In this document: one piece after another, positions 1 through 7,938 of the stretch
Layout: each line of letters opens with the position of its first letter
Position numbering within the stretch: position 1 is the first letter of the stretch
DNA from: Syntrophobacteraceae bacterium
Lineage (GTDB): Bacteria; Desulfobacterota; Syntrophobacteria; Syntrophobacterales; Syntrophobacteraceae
Direction of reading: 5' to 3'
DNA length: 50,203 nucleotides
NCBI GenBank assembly: GCA_025453975.1
Contig: JALOPI010000025.1
Span: 1-50,203, forward strand
Position numbers and translations under genes: made by a program
Notes under the pieces: model-generated
Database searches by the model: none
What the model was told of the DNA's origin: nothing
What the model saw: the letters and a program-made list of their open reading frames with translations, nothing else

Positions 1-96
1 TTCAATCATCTGCTTCACCTGAGACTGGCATGGGTCAACACCAGTTTCGATAGTCTCTTCCTGACCTCTCACTCCCCCAACCCTTAACTACGCCCG

Positions 97-210
97 ATGG
101 AAGTGCTCAAATTGACCGTTCCTGCGCACAATCCTATCAAACGATCCACTCTTGCCCAAATACTCAAACAAGCACGGATTACCCTGGAGCAGTTTGAATC
201 TTTGCTTTGA
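97..210 (+). pseudogene. HicA-type toxin C-terminal remnant
   Basis: A short open frame reads MEVLKLTVPAHNPIKRSTL and continues through QILKQARITLEQF to a TGA at 208-210. This resembles the C-terminal half of HicA/YcfA toxins, where a VPxH segment is followed by an L-x-x-IL-x-x-AG-I-x-x-x-x-F helix. The double-stranded RNA-binding core and catalytic histidine expected upstream are absent, and an in-frame TAA sits at 85-87. A neighbouring frame reads TPDGSA just upstream, which suggests that a frameshift broke the gene. No HicB partner follows. I read it as a dead hicA fragment; the match rests on about 35 residues. Confidence 0.5.
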
Positions 211-222
211 GACTGAAGAGAC

Positions 223-403
223 GGTTTCAATCATGGAATATCCCGCAGGAAAGCCAACCTCATCTTCCTGATAGCCCCCCCCTGACCTCATCCTCCATGA
301 CCGCAAGTTACGGAATACGCTGTGGACAAATCCGGTGTGCTTCCTGATCCTCAGCCCGCCTGAACAGTCCTACGTGGTTTCAGTCATGGAAGAGCCATCA
401 GGA
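223..403. repeat. Degenerate ~76-bp tandem repeat
   Basis: GGTTTCAATCATGGAA at 223-238 recurs as GGTTTCAGTCATGGAA at 376-391, and the following 12 bases match at 8 positions. A third, more diverged unit has GGAATACG at 312-319. The GGAA cores lie at 235, 312 and 388, so the unit is 76-77 bp. Likeness between the first two units runs on through CTTCCTGAT (at about 264 and 341) and beyond. A truncated TTCAATCAT stands at bases 1-9. Confidence 0.55.
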
Positions 404-447
404 GTGTTTCGAGAAATCGGGAGCGTTTCTCCACTCTGTATTCACCC

Positions 448-735
448 TCAGGCAGCCGAATGAATCTTTACCAGATTCATCCAGAATTCCGGCTCTACCC
501 CGAAGTAGCGCCCAAGACGCAGCGCCGTATCGGCAGTAATAGCGCGCTTTCCGTGAATAAGCGCGTTGATCCGTCGCGGATCAACGCCTATGCTTTTGGC
601 TAGAAGATATTGGCTGATGCCCATCGGGACCATAAAATCCTCCTTGAGAATCTCGCCGGGGTGAACAGGGGCCAGCTTCTCTTCGATCATAGGGTCTGCC
701 AGCTTCTTAGTGGTAGTCTGCGATTTCGACATCAT
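448..735 (-). CDS. higA: HigA-family antitoxin (HTH)
   Basis: This 95-residue protein is the antitoxin of a HigBA-type module. It should bind and neutralise the HigB ribonuclease and repress the shared promoter. It carries HPGEILKEDFM, then a helix-turn-helix (ISQYLLAKSIGVDPRRINAL) and a C-terminal LGRYFGVEPEFWMNL segment, all typical of HigA/VapI proteins. The start at 735 is chosen because GAGGG lies 8 bases upstream; ATGs at 741 and 732 are alternatives. The gene overlaps the end of higB by 29 bases, so translation is probably coupled. HigA proteins are usually about 95-105 residues, so it looks complete. Confidence 0.85.
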   Translation of the reverse strand: MMSKSQTTTKKLADPMIEEKLAPVHPGEILKEDFMVPMGISQYLLAKSIGVDPRRINALIHGKRAITADTALRLGRYFGVEPEFWMNLVKIHSAA

Positions 736-988
736 ATGCATTTCCCTCGTGCCACCTGAAACAGATGCGCCACTGGTCGTTGATACGGATGCTATGTTGG
801 CCTTGCCGATCCCCACTCAAGGCCTCCAGGCGATTTCCTGGCGGAACGCGAAGGGTGTTGAGGCTGGGGGCAGCATGCAGGGCCGTCAATTTACGCATGG
901 CAATCCGCTGGATGTCGGCAGGCAATTTCAGGGATTGCCAGCGTTGAAAAATCCTCTGCGTCTCTTTGCATTTGAAGGACCGTATCAT
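707..988 (-). CDS. higB: HigB-family toxin (RelE/ParE superfamily)
   Basis: This 93-residue protein matches HigB/RelE toxins, which cleave mRNA at the ribosome. It starts MIRSFKCKETQRIFQ and carries LHAAPSLNTLRVPPGNRLEAL, GQHSIRINDQWRICFRW and a C-terminal VEIADYH. The arginine-rich INDQWRICFRW strand and final histidine are the family hallmarks. The start at 988 matches the family N-terminus; an in-frame ATG at 1024 would place the -35 box inside the gene. Toxin-first order with an overlapping higA is the normal HigBA layout. No Shine-Dalgarno sequence is visible before 988, which fits the leaderless transcript proposed for this promoter. Confidence 0.87.
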   Translation of the reverse strand: MIRSFKCKETQRIFQRWQSLKLPADIQRIAMRKLTALHAAPSLNTLRVPPGNRLEALSGDRQGQHSIRINDQWRICFRWHEGNAYDVEIADYH

Positions 989-995
989 GCAAGCA

Positions 996-1024
996 ATATT
1001 AGCGCGAGACACCCATAGCGTCAA
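996..1024 (-). promoter_or_regulatory. higBA promoter
   Basis: On the minus strand TTGACG (1024-1019) and TAATAT (1001-996) are 17 bases apart, close to the sigma-70 consensus. The -10 box ends only 7 bases before the higB ATG at 988, so transcription should begin at or next to the start codon. Confidence 0.65.
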
Positions 1025-1112
1025 GCACCCACAAGAGAATCAACGATGTCCCTTAACGCCGAATCATGAGGCACGGATTGACTGTCACCCGGCCTGCCCC
1101 CTCTCGCGTGAT

Positions 1113-1157
1113 CTAAATCCATGGAATACGTCGCGGAAAACTTTCGCGTGCTTCCTG
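1113..1157. repeat. Dispersed copy of the degenerate repeat
   Basis: GGAATACG at 1123-1130 and GTGCTTCCTG at 1148-1157 frame a 35-base stretch that matches the unit at 312-346 at 26 positions, in the same orientation. The two copies lie on either side of the higBA module. Confidence 0.45.
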
Positions 1158-1596
1158 TCCGGGCAGCGGCGGGCAGGGTCGGACCGAGTCAACATGTTAA
1201 GTTGATTACGAAATGCTTAGAAAACGGGCCTTATTTTGCCCTCAGACAAAACGTTTTTGACTGTGAAAGGCTCGCTTGAGGGAAAGATGAGACGGCAGCA
1301 AACCGGGGGACCGCCAGCTTCTGCTCGCGCTGAAGCCCCAAAACATGGGGACCGGCTCAGCCGGTTGCCTCGGTGCACCTCCTGCCGCTCACGCGGCGCA
1401 TCCCCGCGCCCACCCGCCGCATGGCCCGGCCACATTTCGGATCTGCGACCCCGACGGTCATCCATTGACACGGATGCCCATTGATACTAGTGAAATGACT
1501 GATGGTCCGCATGGAGCGCGCGCGTGCCATCTGGAGGCTTTGATCACACCCGCCCGGCATGGCGCCGGACGCATGAAACATACGTTGGAGGAAACC

Positions 1597-1914
1597 ATGA
1601 ACAGAATAAACCTATTCGAGGCCAACGATTTTTCCGAGGGCAGCTTCAAGAGGCTCCTCGTCCATGACTCGCCGCACATGAAAGTGCTCAATTTCAATTT
1701 CAAGGCCGGCCAGGAGCTCCCCGTGCATTCCCATGACATCGAGGGAGAGGTCAGTCTCACGGTCATCGAGGGAGAGGGCGAGTTTGTCGGCAAGGATGGG
1801 GCCACCCTTCCGGCCAAGCCTGGGGACGTCGTGATTTCCCAGATTGCGGAGCCCCACGGCCTGCGAGCCAAGACCAATCTCCGCCTTCTTGTGGTCATCG
1901 CTCCACCCATATGA
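1597..1914 (+). CDS. Small cupin-domain protein
   Basis: A 105-residue single-domain cupin. Residues ~35-60 carry GQELPVHSHDIEGEVSLTVIEGEGEF, a cupin motif 1 of G-x5-H-x-H-x4-E-x6-G type. PGDVVISQIAEPHGL is motif 2, with the final histidine. The two histidines, one glutamate and last histidine could hold one metal ion. The ATG at 1597 has TTGGAGG 7 bases upstream, so the longer in-frame extension is rejected. No substrate can be inferred. It stands alone about 220 bases before pgm on the same strand. Confidence 0.8.
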   Translation: MNRINLFEANDFSEGSFKRLLVHDSPHMKVLNFNFKAGQELPVHSHDIEGEVSLTVIEGEGEFVGKDGATLPAKPGDVVISQIAEPHGLRAKTNLRLLVVIAPPI

Positions 1915-2133
1915 GCTTCCCATGGGGGGAGACGCTGGAGGCACGGGGGCTGAAATCGCGCCAGGGCACACGGATGGAGTCCCGTTGACCAAATCCGCAT
2001 CGCCAGGCACACAAGGGCATGGACCACCCCGGGCGGAGGGTCCTCCGCGTGCCGCCCCCTCATGCCGCAGGCTCAGGCCCCGACCCCATTGGAAGCATCA
2101 TCTTCCGTTCCAGATCTTTTGAGGAGATCCGCC

Positions 2134-3780
2134 GTGAAACACCCCCTGGCCGGTCAGCCCGCGCCCAAGTCCATACTGGTCAATGTGCCCCGCCTCATCA
2201 GCGCCTACTACGTGAACCGACCCGACGTGTCGGACCCGAATCAGCGCGTGGCCTTCGGCACTTCGGGCCATCGGGGCTCGTCCCTGAGGAACAGCTTCAA
2301 CGAAGCCCATATCCTGGCCACCACCCAGGCCATCTGTGACTACCGGGCCAGGAACGGCATCGGGGGCCCCCTCTTCCTCGGCAAGGACACCCACGCCCTG
2401 TCGGAGCCGAGCTTCATCACCGCCCTGGAGGTGCTCGCGGCCAACGGGGTGGAGGTGATGATTCAGGAGGATCTGGGATATACGCCGACCCCGGTGATCT
2501 CGAGGGCCATCCTGGTCCACAATCGCCCCCGCCCGGCGGGGCTGGCCGACGGCATCGTCATCACACCTTCCCACAACCCGCCCGAGGACGGCGGATTCAA
2601 ATACAACCCGCCCCACGGCGGGCCGGCGGACACCGGGGTGACCCGCTGGATCGAGGACCGCGCCAACGCGCTCCTTGGAGAAGGGAACCGGGAAGCGCGG
2701 CGGATGACTTTCGAAGCCGCCCTTCAGGCGGGAACCACCCACCGCATGGACTTCATCGGGCCTTACGTGGACGATCTCGCCAGCGTCGTCGACCTGGAGG
2801 TCGTCCGTTCCGCCGGAATCCGCATCGGCGCCGATCCCATGGGCGGGTCCGTGGTGGCTTTCTGGGAGCCCATCGCCCAGCGCCATGGGCTCAACCTGGA
2901 GGTGGTCAATCCCCACGTGGATCCGACCTTCGGCTTCATGACGGTGGACAAGGACGGCAGGATCCGCATGGACTGCTCGTCCCCCCACGCCATGGCCGGG
3001 CTCATCCAGCTCAAGGACCGCTTCGACGTGGCCTTCGGGAACGACACCGACTGCGACCGGCACGGCATCGTGACGCGAAGCTCGGGCCTGATGAGCCCCA
3101 ATCACTATCTCGCCGTGGCCATCGACTTTCTGTTCCAAAACCGTCCGGGATGGCCCGCCCAGGCCGCCGTCGGCAAGACCCTGGTGAGCAGCGGCATGAT
3201 CGACCGCGTGGTGCGCTCCCTCAACCGCGGACTGGCCGAGGTCCCCGTGGGCTTCAAATGGTTCGTGGACGGACTGATCGACGGCTCCCTCGGCTTCGCC
3301 GGTGAAGAAAGCGCCGGGGCATCGTTTCTCCGGATGGACGGCACCGTCTGGACGACGGACAAGGACGGCGTCATCATGGACCTCCTGGCCGCGGAGATGA
3401 CCGCGCGCACGGGGAAGGACCCGGGTGAGCTCTACCTCGATCTGGTGAAGCGCTTCGGAGAGCCCTGCTATGAAAGGCTCGACGCCGCGGCGACCCCGGC
3501 GCAGAAGAAGATCCTTCAGCAGCTCTCGCCGGAACGGATTCCCGCGGCCACCCTGGCCGGTGAGGCCATCCTTGAGAAGATGACCCGGGCGCCGGCCAAC
3601 GGGGCATCCATCGGCGGCATCAAGGTCGTGTCCGAAAACGGCTGGTTCGCCGCTCGTCCCTCCGGGACCGAGGATGTTTATAAAATCTACGCCGAGAGCT
3701 TCCTGGGGCCCGAGCATCTAGCCCGGATCCAGGACGAGGCTCGCGCCATCGTGGACGCCGCCCTGGCCGACGCCCGCTAG
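2134..3780 (+). CDS. pgm: Phosphoglucomutase (alpha-D-glucose phosphate-specific)
   Basis: This 548-residue cytosolic enzyme interconverts glucose 1-phosphate and glucose 6-phosphate, feeding glycogen and nucleotide-sugar synthesis. It aligns by eye along its length with E. coli Pgm (546 residues). The early GTSGHRGSS and the catalytic phosphoserine loop [12 protein letters not shown] are present. So are a magnesium loop ([10 protein letters not shown]), the sugar-binding GEESAGASF and the phosphate-binding ARPSGTED near the end. A GTG at 2134 with GAGGAG 7 bases upstream gives the family length; an in-frame ATG at 2062 would add 24 residues without homology. E. coli has DPDYDRHG where this protein has DTDCDRHG; the metal-binding aspartates are kept. 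Confidence 0.95.
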   Translation: MKHPLAGQPAPKSILVNVPRLISAYYVNRPDVSDPNQRVAFGTSGHRGSSLRNSFNEAHILATTQAICDYRARNGIGGPLFLGKDTHALSEPSFITALEVLAANGVEVMIQEDLGYTPTPVISRAILVHNRPRPAGLADGIVITPSHNPPEDGGFKYNPPHGGPADTGVTRWIEDRANALLGEGNREARRMTFEAALQAGTTHRMDFIGPYVDDLASVVDLEVVRSAGIRIGADPMGGSVVAFWEPIAQRHGLNLEVVNPHVDPTFGFMTVDKDGRIRMDCSSPHAMAGLIQLKDRFDVAFGNDTDCDRHGIVTRSSGLMSPNHYLAVAIDFLFQNRPGWPAQAAVGKTLVSSGMIDRVVRSLNRGLAEVPVGFKWFVDGLIDGSLGFAGEESAGASFLRMDGTVWTTDKDGVIMDLLAAEMTARTGKDPGELYLDLVKRFGEPCYERLDAAATPAQKKILQQLSPERIPAATLAGEAILEKMTRAPANGASIGGIKVVSENGWFAARPSGTEDVYKIYAESFLGPEHLARIQDEARAIVDAALADAR

Positions 3781-4041
3781 GCCGCTTCCCGTGCCCGTTG
3801 GCCCTGGCATGGGAGGCGGCATCGCCCCATCCCCCCATTGATTTCGCATCTTTTCCCCATTTTTATGGCGCAGGCTCTCTGAATCAGCCCGCGGACCCTT
3901 CAGTTTGAATCCCCCGCATCCGATAGGAGAACCAACCCGTTGACGCGCGGGAGCACGGCGCGCCGAGGTTGGCCCTCGAATCCAGCGGCCCTGATGCTCC
4001 CATCAGCACCCCACTACCGAGAATGAGATCGGAGGGAATCC

Positions 4042-5589
4042 ATGCCAGAGGCCTTCAACCTTCGCCGAATGCTTGAAGAGATTGTCGAAGACGAGAAAGT
4101 CAGCACCTCCAAGAGGACGAAGGTTTCCCAGGCGGATATCAAGAAGCTCATCATGGAACAGCGTAAGGATCGAAGCGGGTCGTCGGATGATGCGGAAGCC
4201 TCATCCACCGATGGCCATGCCCCGACCGATGCCGTCCCCCACGACAGGCACGACAGGATGGAAACAGGGAGCGACCCCGAGCGGACCCGGAGCTCAGGGT
4301 ACCATCCGACATCGTCTCGCCCACCGCTTCCATTGCCCGGGGAGAGTCGCAAAGGAACCCCGGCGGAGCGGTTGGACGACGGCGGCAAGGAAGGCGCCGA
4401 CTCCCGCGCCATGCATCACCAGATCTCGGACGGCACGCTTCCCGCCCGCATCATCCTCAAGCACCGGGTGATCCCTCTTCGCGTGGGAAACCGGGTCATC
4501 GAGCTGGCCATGGAAGATCCGCGGGATCAGACGACCATCCAGGATGTTGAAAACCTGACGGGAAGGAGGGTGGAGCCTGTCAAAGTCGAACCGGAGCTTC
4601 TGGAGCGCAGCCTCCAGCTCTTCAGCGTGGGACGGACGGAGGAGGGCTTCGACTCGGCGTCTTCGTGGGAGCCCAAGGCTCCCGGCTTCCTTCCGACCCT
4701 TCTGGAGATGCTGGTCATCTCGGAGGGGTCGGACCTCCTCATCACGCAGGGGGCCTCACCCTGGATCAAGACTCCCCTTCACATGGAAACGACAGGGCTG
4801 CCGCCCGTCACGGCACTGGACTGCGTGCGCTGCGCCAAATCGCTCATGAACGAGGGGCGCTGGGAGCGGTTCCTGGCCGAAGGCGTCGTCACCCTGGCCT
4901 ACCAGGACCCCGTGCACGGCCGGTTCCGGGTGCAGGTCTACCGGGAAAAAGGTGCCCCTTCCCTTGTCCTTCGCCACATTCCCCGTCGTATTCCCACGCC
5001 GGAAGAGCTTGGACTGCCCGCGTGGGCGGGAGATCTGAGCCGGCTCACCAACGGACTGGTTGTCCTATGCAGTCCCTCGGGCCATGGAAAAACCACGACC
5101 CTCCACGCCCTGGTCCACCAGATCAACCAGCAGCGGGCATGCCACATCATCACCCTGGAAGATCCCGTGGAGGTTCTGCATGAGCCTGTCAGGAGCCAGA
5201 TCAGCCAAAGGGAGATCGGAAAGGATGTGGGCACCCAGCGGCATGCCATCAAGCAGGCCGTGAAGCTGGGAGCCCACGTCATCGCCGTGGGCGAGCTGAC
5301 TTCCCCGGGGGCCTTGCTCGAGGCCCTGGGGGCCGCTCAAAGCGGCCGGCTGGTGCTGGCGGCCTTCGAGGCCGGCGGAGCGAGGCAGGCCCTCGACCAG
5401 CTCATCCATTCGGTTCCACGTCCGCTCCAGTCTCACGCCATCTCCATGATGGAAGACGTGAACATCACCGTGGTGGCCCAAAAACTGCTATCCACCGGCC
5501 ATGGCGCGGGAGCGCGTCCCGTTTGCGAAAAGCTTCAGGGTGTGGCGGGAATCCGGAAGCCCTCCAGGTCCAGGGAGCCCCGTTCCTGA
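4042..5589 (+). CDS. Degenerate PilT/GspE-like ATPase with MshEN-like domain
   Basis: A 515-residue protein of the secretion/pilus ATPase superfamily. Residues 1-40 are a charged helical start and 42-125 a low-complexity linker. Residues 133-195 (PARIILKHRVIPLRVGNRVIELAM) look like the MshEN/GspE N-domain, which binds cyclic di-GMP in some relatives. Residues 215-485 resemble PilT. The P-loop is SPSGHGKTT (344-352), with the usual first glycine replaced by serine. The Asp box ITLEDPVE and a Walker B-like VGEL (E418) remain. Both histidines of the usual TGHLVLATLHT box are lost (R436, E443), and there is no zinc tetracysteine. GGAGGG precedes the ATG. It heads the cluster with the ODP-like and two-component genes. 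It may be a regulatory or weakened ATPase. Confidence 0.8.
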   Translation: MPEAFNLRRMLEEIVEDEKVSTSKRTKVSQADIKKLIMEQRKDRSGSSDDAEASSTDGHAPTDAVPHDRHDRMETGSDPERTRSSGYHPTSSRPPLPLPGESRKGTPAERLDDGGKEGADSRAMHHQISDGTLPARIILKHRVIPLRVGNRVIELAMEDPRDQTTIQDVENLTGRRVEPVKVEPELLERSLQLFSVGRTEEGFDSASSWEPKAPGFLPTLLEMLVISEGSDLLITQGASPWIKTPLHMETTGLPPVTALDCVRCAKSLMNEGRWERFLAEGVVTLAYQDPVHGRFRVQVYREKGAPSLVLRHIPRRIPTPEELGLPAWAGDLSRLTNGLVVLCSPSGHGKTTTLHALVHQINQQRACHIITLEDPVEVLHEPVRSQISQREIGKDVGTQRHAIKQAVKLGAHVIAVGELTSPGALLEALGAAQSGRLVLAAFEAGGARQALDQLIHSVPRPLQSHAISMMEDVNITVVAQKLLSTGHGAGARPVCEKLQGVAGIRKPSRSREPRS

Positions 5590-5612
5590 CCCCGATGAAA
5601 AGGTTGGACCGA

Positions 5613-6506
5613 ATGTCCCTCAAAGCTCCATCGAACCCTGACTACAATCGCCCCATCGAGCTGGCCAACGGCGTCTACTGGGTGGGCTTCCATGACGAGC
5701 AGTCGGGATCCCAGGCCAATCCTTACCTGGTGGTGGATGGCAACGAAGGGATCGTCATCGACGGTGGAAGCCGCTCGGCGTTCCCCAAGGTCATGATCAA
5801 GATCCTGCAGACCGGCATCGCCCCATCATCCATTTCGGCCCTCGTTTACCAGAACTACGACCCGAGGCTGTGCGGGAGCATTCCGCACCTGGAAGGCATC
5901 ATCAACCGGCCGGACCTGCGGATCATCTCGGACGAGTCCAACCACCGGTTCATTCAGCACTACTCGGAAACCGCCACGTTCCTCTCCCTGGGAAACATCG
6001 ATCACGAGCTCCGATTCTCGTCCGGCAGGCGGCTCCGGTTCATGCGAACCCCTTACGCCCATTCGGTCGGCAGCTTCATCACCTTCGACGAGGGGACCGG
6101 CATCCTCTTCACCGGCGACCTTTTCAGCGGCTACATCTCCCGGTGGAGCCTTTTTCTCAATCTGCCGGCGGCGTGCAAGACATGTCAAAGCCCTGACCCC
6201 CAGGTTCCCTGTACCCAAAAGAACGGCGGGTGCCCCATCTGGGAGATCATGGAATTTCACCGCCACATCATGACTTCGGAACGGGCGCTCCGGCTGGCCC
6301 TGGAGCAGATCGCCCCCATCCCCTTCTCGGTCATCGCCCCACAGCACGGGAGCATCATTCACGAGCCGGAGGACATCCTCCTCATCTCCCAGTGCCTCGC
6401 CTCCCTCAAGGGGGTCGGCATCGACCATATTCTGGGTGACAGGCCCTTCTGCGGTCTCGGCAATATCGAGTCCATGCGGGAGAGGCTCGGAAAGGCCTCC
6501 TCATGA
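5613..6506 (+). CDS. ODP/flavodiiron-like metallo-beta-lactamase-fold protein
   Basis: This 297-residue protein has the metallo-beta-lactamase fold of flavodiiron proteins and the oxygen-binding diiron protein (ODP) family. N-terminal NPYLVVDGNEGIVIDGG is followed by the metal region VYQNYDPRLCGSIPHLE (78-94), PYAHSVG (H150), FTGDLFSG (D169) and APQHGSII (H245). The canonical H-x-E/D-x-D is here Y79-Q-N81-Y-D83, so two usual ligands are replaced while D83, H150, D169 and H245 stay. A cysteine set (C188, C191, C200, C207) is inserted after D169. No flavodoxin domain is present. The start at 5613 follows AAGGTTGGA; 5595 is possible. The stop overlaps the kinase ATG, suggesting it supplies the kinase with its signal. 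Confidence 0.8.
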   Translation: MSLKAPSNPDYNRPIELANGVYWVGFHDEQSGSQANPYLVVDGNEGIVIDGGSRSAFPKVMIKILQTGIAPSSISALVYQNYDPRLCGSIPHLEGIINRPDLRIISDESNHRFIQHYSETATFLSLGNIDHELRFSSGRRLRFMRTPYAHSVGSFITFDEGTGILFTGDLFSGYISRWSLFLNLPAACKTCQSPDPQVPCTQKNGGCPIWEIMEFHRHIMTSERALRLALEQIAPIPFSVIAPQHGSIIHEPEDILLISQCLASLKGVGIDHILGDRPFCGLGNIESMRERLGKASS

Positions 6507-7402
6507 ACGAGCAACTGCTCAACGAATTCAAGAACGGCCAGCTCGAGAGCCTCCAGGTCTCGAGTCTCATGACGCTGCTCATGGAGCAGTGGGCCAAGGA
6601 AAAGGACCACGAGATCAAGCAGCAGCTCCTCCGTTCCACGGTCCTGCGCTACGCCGACGCCGAAAGTCAGCTCGCGGAGCTGAACCGCGTGAAGAATCGC
6701 TTCATCGGGCTCGTGGCCCATGACCTTCGGAACCCCCTGGTCTCCATTCGAGGTCTGAGCGAGATTCTCCTCAATGACCGGAGCGATCCCCTTTCGAGCC
6801 AGCAGCGGGATTTCCTCACCACCATCCACAGCGCCAGCAACAGCATGATCACCCTGGTGAACGACATCCTGGACATGGCCGTCATGGAGAGTGGTAACCT
6901 CAAGCTGCAGGTGCGCAAGGATTCCCTGGGCCGCCTGATCCGCGAGCGCGTCAAGGTGAACGGCATCCTGGCCCGGAAGAAGCGCATCACCCTCGATCAG
7001 CGGCTTTCGAGGATTCCGAGCTTTCCCTTCGACCGGAATCGCATCAGCCAGGTTCTGGACAATCTCATCGGGAATGCCATCAAGTTCTCCTCGGAGCGGG
7101 CCAGGGTTTCGGTCTCCCTCTCGCGTCGCAACGGGACGGCCATCGTCAGCGTCAGTGACGAAGGCATGGGCATCGCTCGGGAAGACCAGTCCAGGCTCTT
7201 CATGGACTTTCCGGGTCTTCGGAACGAGCCCACGGGAGGCGAGAAATCCACCGGAATGGGGCTGACCATCGCACGAAAGATCATCGAGGAGCACAGCGGC
7301 ACACTGACGGTCGAAAGCGAGGCAGGCCTCGGATCGATCTTCAGCTTCACACTCCCCCTGGAGGTCAGGCGGTGTCAAACGACGGAAGAAGACCCAAAGT
7401 AG
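6503..7402 (+). CDS. Soluble sensor histidine kinase
   Basis: A 299-residue histidine kinase without membrane segments. Residues 1-60 form a helical or coiled-coil input region. The HisKA H-box is FIGLVAHDLRNPLVSIRG with H73 as the phosphorylation site. The HATPase_c domain has an N-box (LDNLIGNAIKFS), a G1 box (VSDEGMGIA), an F-box region (SRLFMDF) and a G2 box (GMGLTIARKIIEEHSG). All catalytic boxes are intact. ATGA overlap with the ODP-like gene and a 31-base overlap with the response regulator indicate tight translational coupling. Lacking its own PAS or GAF sensor, it probably takes its cue from a partner, most simply the ODP-like protein; that is inference. Confidence 0.9.
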   Translation: MNEQLLNEFKNGQLESLQVSSLMTLLMEQWAKEKDHEIKQQLLRSTVLRYADAESQLAELNRVKNRFIGLVAHDLRNPLVSIRGLSEILLNDRSDPLSSQQRDFLTTIHSASNSMITLVNDILDMAVMESGNLKLQVRKDSLGRLIRERVKVNGILARKKRITLDQRLSRIPSFPFDRNRISQVLDNLIGNAIKFSSERARVSVSLSRRNGTAIVSVSDEGMGIAREDQSRLFMDFPGLRNEPTGGEKSTGMGLTIARKIIEEHSGTLTVESEAGLGSIFSFTLPLEVRRCQTTEEDPK

Positions 7403-7788
7403 TCATTGCGGATGACGAGAATCATTGCAGAGTCCTGATCAAGGCGGTCCTCGCCTCCATGAACTGCGATGTGGTGGGAGAGGCCCGGACGGGGGACGAA
7501 GCCATCGAGCTCTACAGGAAGCACAGGCCCAACCTGCTGCTGCTGGACGTCAACATGCCCATCAAGACGGGCGACGAGGTCCTGGAGGAGCTTTTCTCGA
7601 CCTTTCCCGAAGCCTTTGTCATCGTCCTCACCTCCGTCACGGACATGGAGAGCATCGAAAAGTGCCTTTCCCTGGGGGCCGCCAACTACATTCGCAAGGA
7701 CACTCCCATCTCCGAAATCAAGATGATCATCAAGGACACATGGAAATCTCACCTGGAGCAGCCCAGGCGGGCAGCCGCCGTCCACTGA
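7372..7788 (+). CDS. Single-domain response regulator
   Basis: A 138-residue CheY-type receiver with no output domain. The acidic pair is in VVIADDENH (D14, D15), the phospho-acceptor is D59 in LLLLDVNMP, the switch threonine is T87 in VLTSVTD, and K109 lies in YIRKDTP. Translation starts at a GTG inside the kinase gene. The phosphoryl group presumably comes from that kinase. With no DNA-binding domain, output should be by protein contact. The neighbouring ATPases are the obvious candidates, as receiver proteins and c-di-GMP-binding domains control pilus ATPases elsewhere. Confidence 0.9.
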   Translation: MSNDGRRPKVVIADDENHCRVLIKAVLASMNCDVVGEARTGDEAIELYRKHRPNLLLLDVNMPIKTGDEVLEELFSTFPEAFVIVLTSVTDMESIEKCLSLGAANYIRKDTPISEIKMIIKDTWKSHLEQPRRAAAVH

Positions 7789-7938
7789 GCACACCTGTCC
7801 GCGATCCCTCGGAAGGTCACGGAGAGGACCCGCCAGCCCGTGACCACGATACCACTTCTCGACCGGGGCCGAGGATCTCCCCCCCGGGCTTCCTCATCCG
7901 CCCTCCGACTTTCGGAGGGCATGCAGTCAGTTGAGACC

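Larger units (their letters stand above)
989..1596. other. Gene-poor interval between higB and cupin gene
   Basis: Apart from the higB promoter and one repeat copy near 1113-1157, I see no supported gene here. Short open frames on both strands (for example near 1217-1484) have low-complexity, arginine- and proline-rich translations and no recognisable domain. The interval could hold the upstream region of the cupin gene, but no convincing promoter was found. Confidence 0.5.

Noticed and set aside
223..403. CRISPR array relic (GTTTCAATC-like start, regular spacing)
   Set aside because: Likeness between units continues through the would-be spacers, the repeats are poorly conserved, and no cas gene is in the window. 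A decayed tandem repeat is simpler.
1217..1484. Overlapping small open frames on both strands
   Set aside because: Arg/Pro/Gly-rich translations without domain or convincing ribosome site.
1465..1493. TTGACA as promoter of the cupin gene
   Set aside because: The only box at 17-base spacing is TAGTGA, a poor -10, and a better GATACT is spaced only 12 bases away.
2098..3717. Long open frame opposite pgm
   Set aside because: It is an antisense shadow with a biased composition; pgm on the plus strand is unmistakable.
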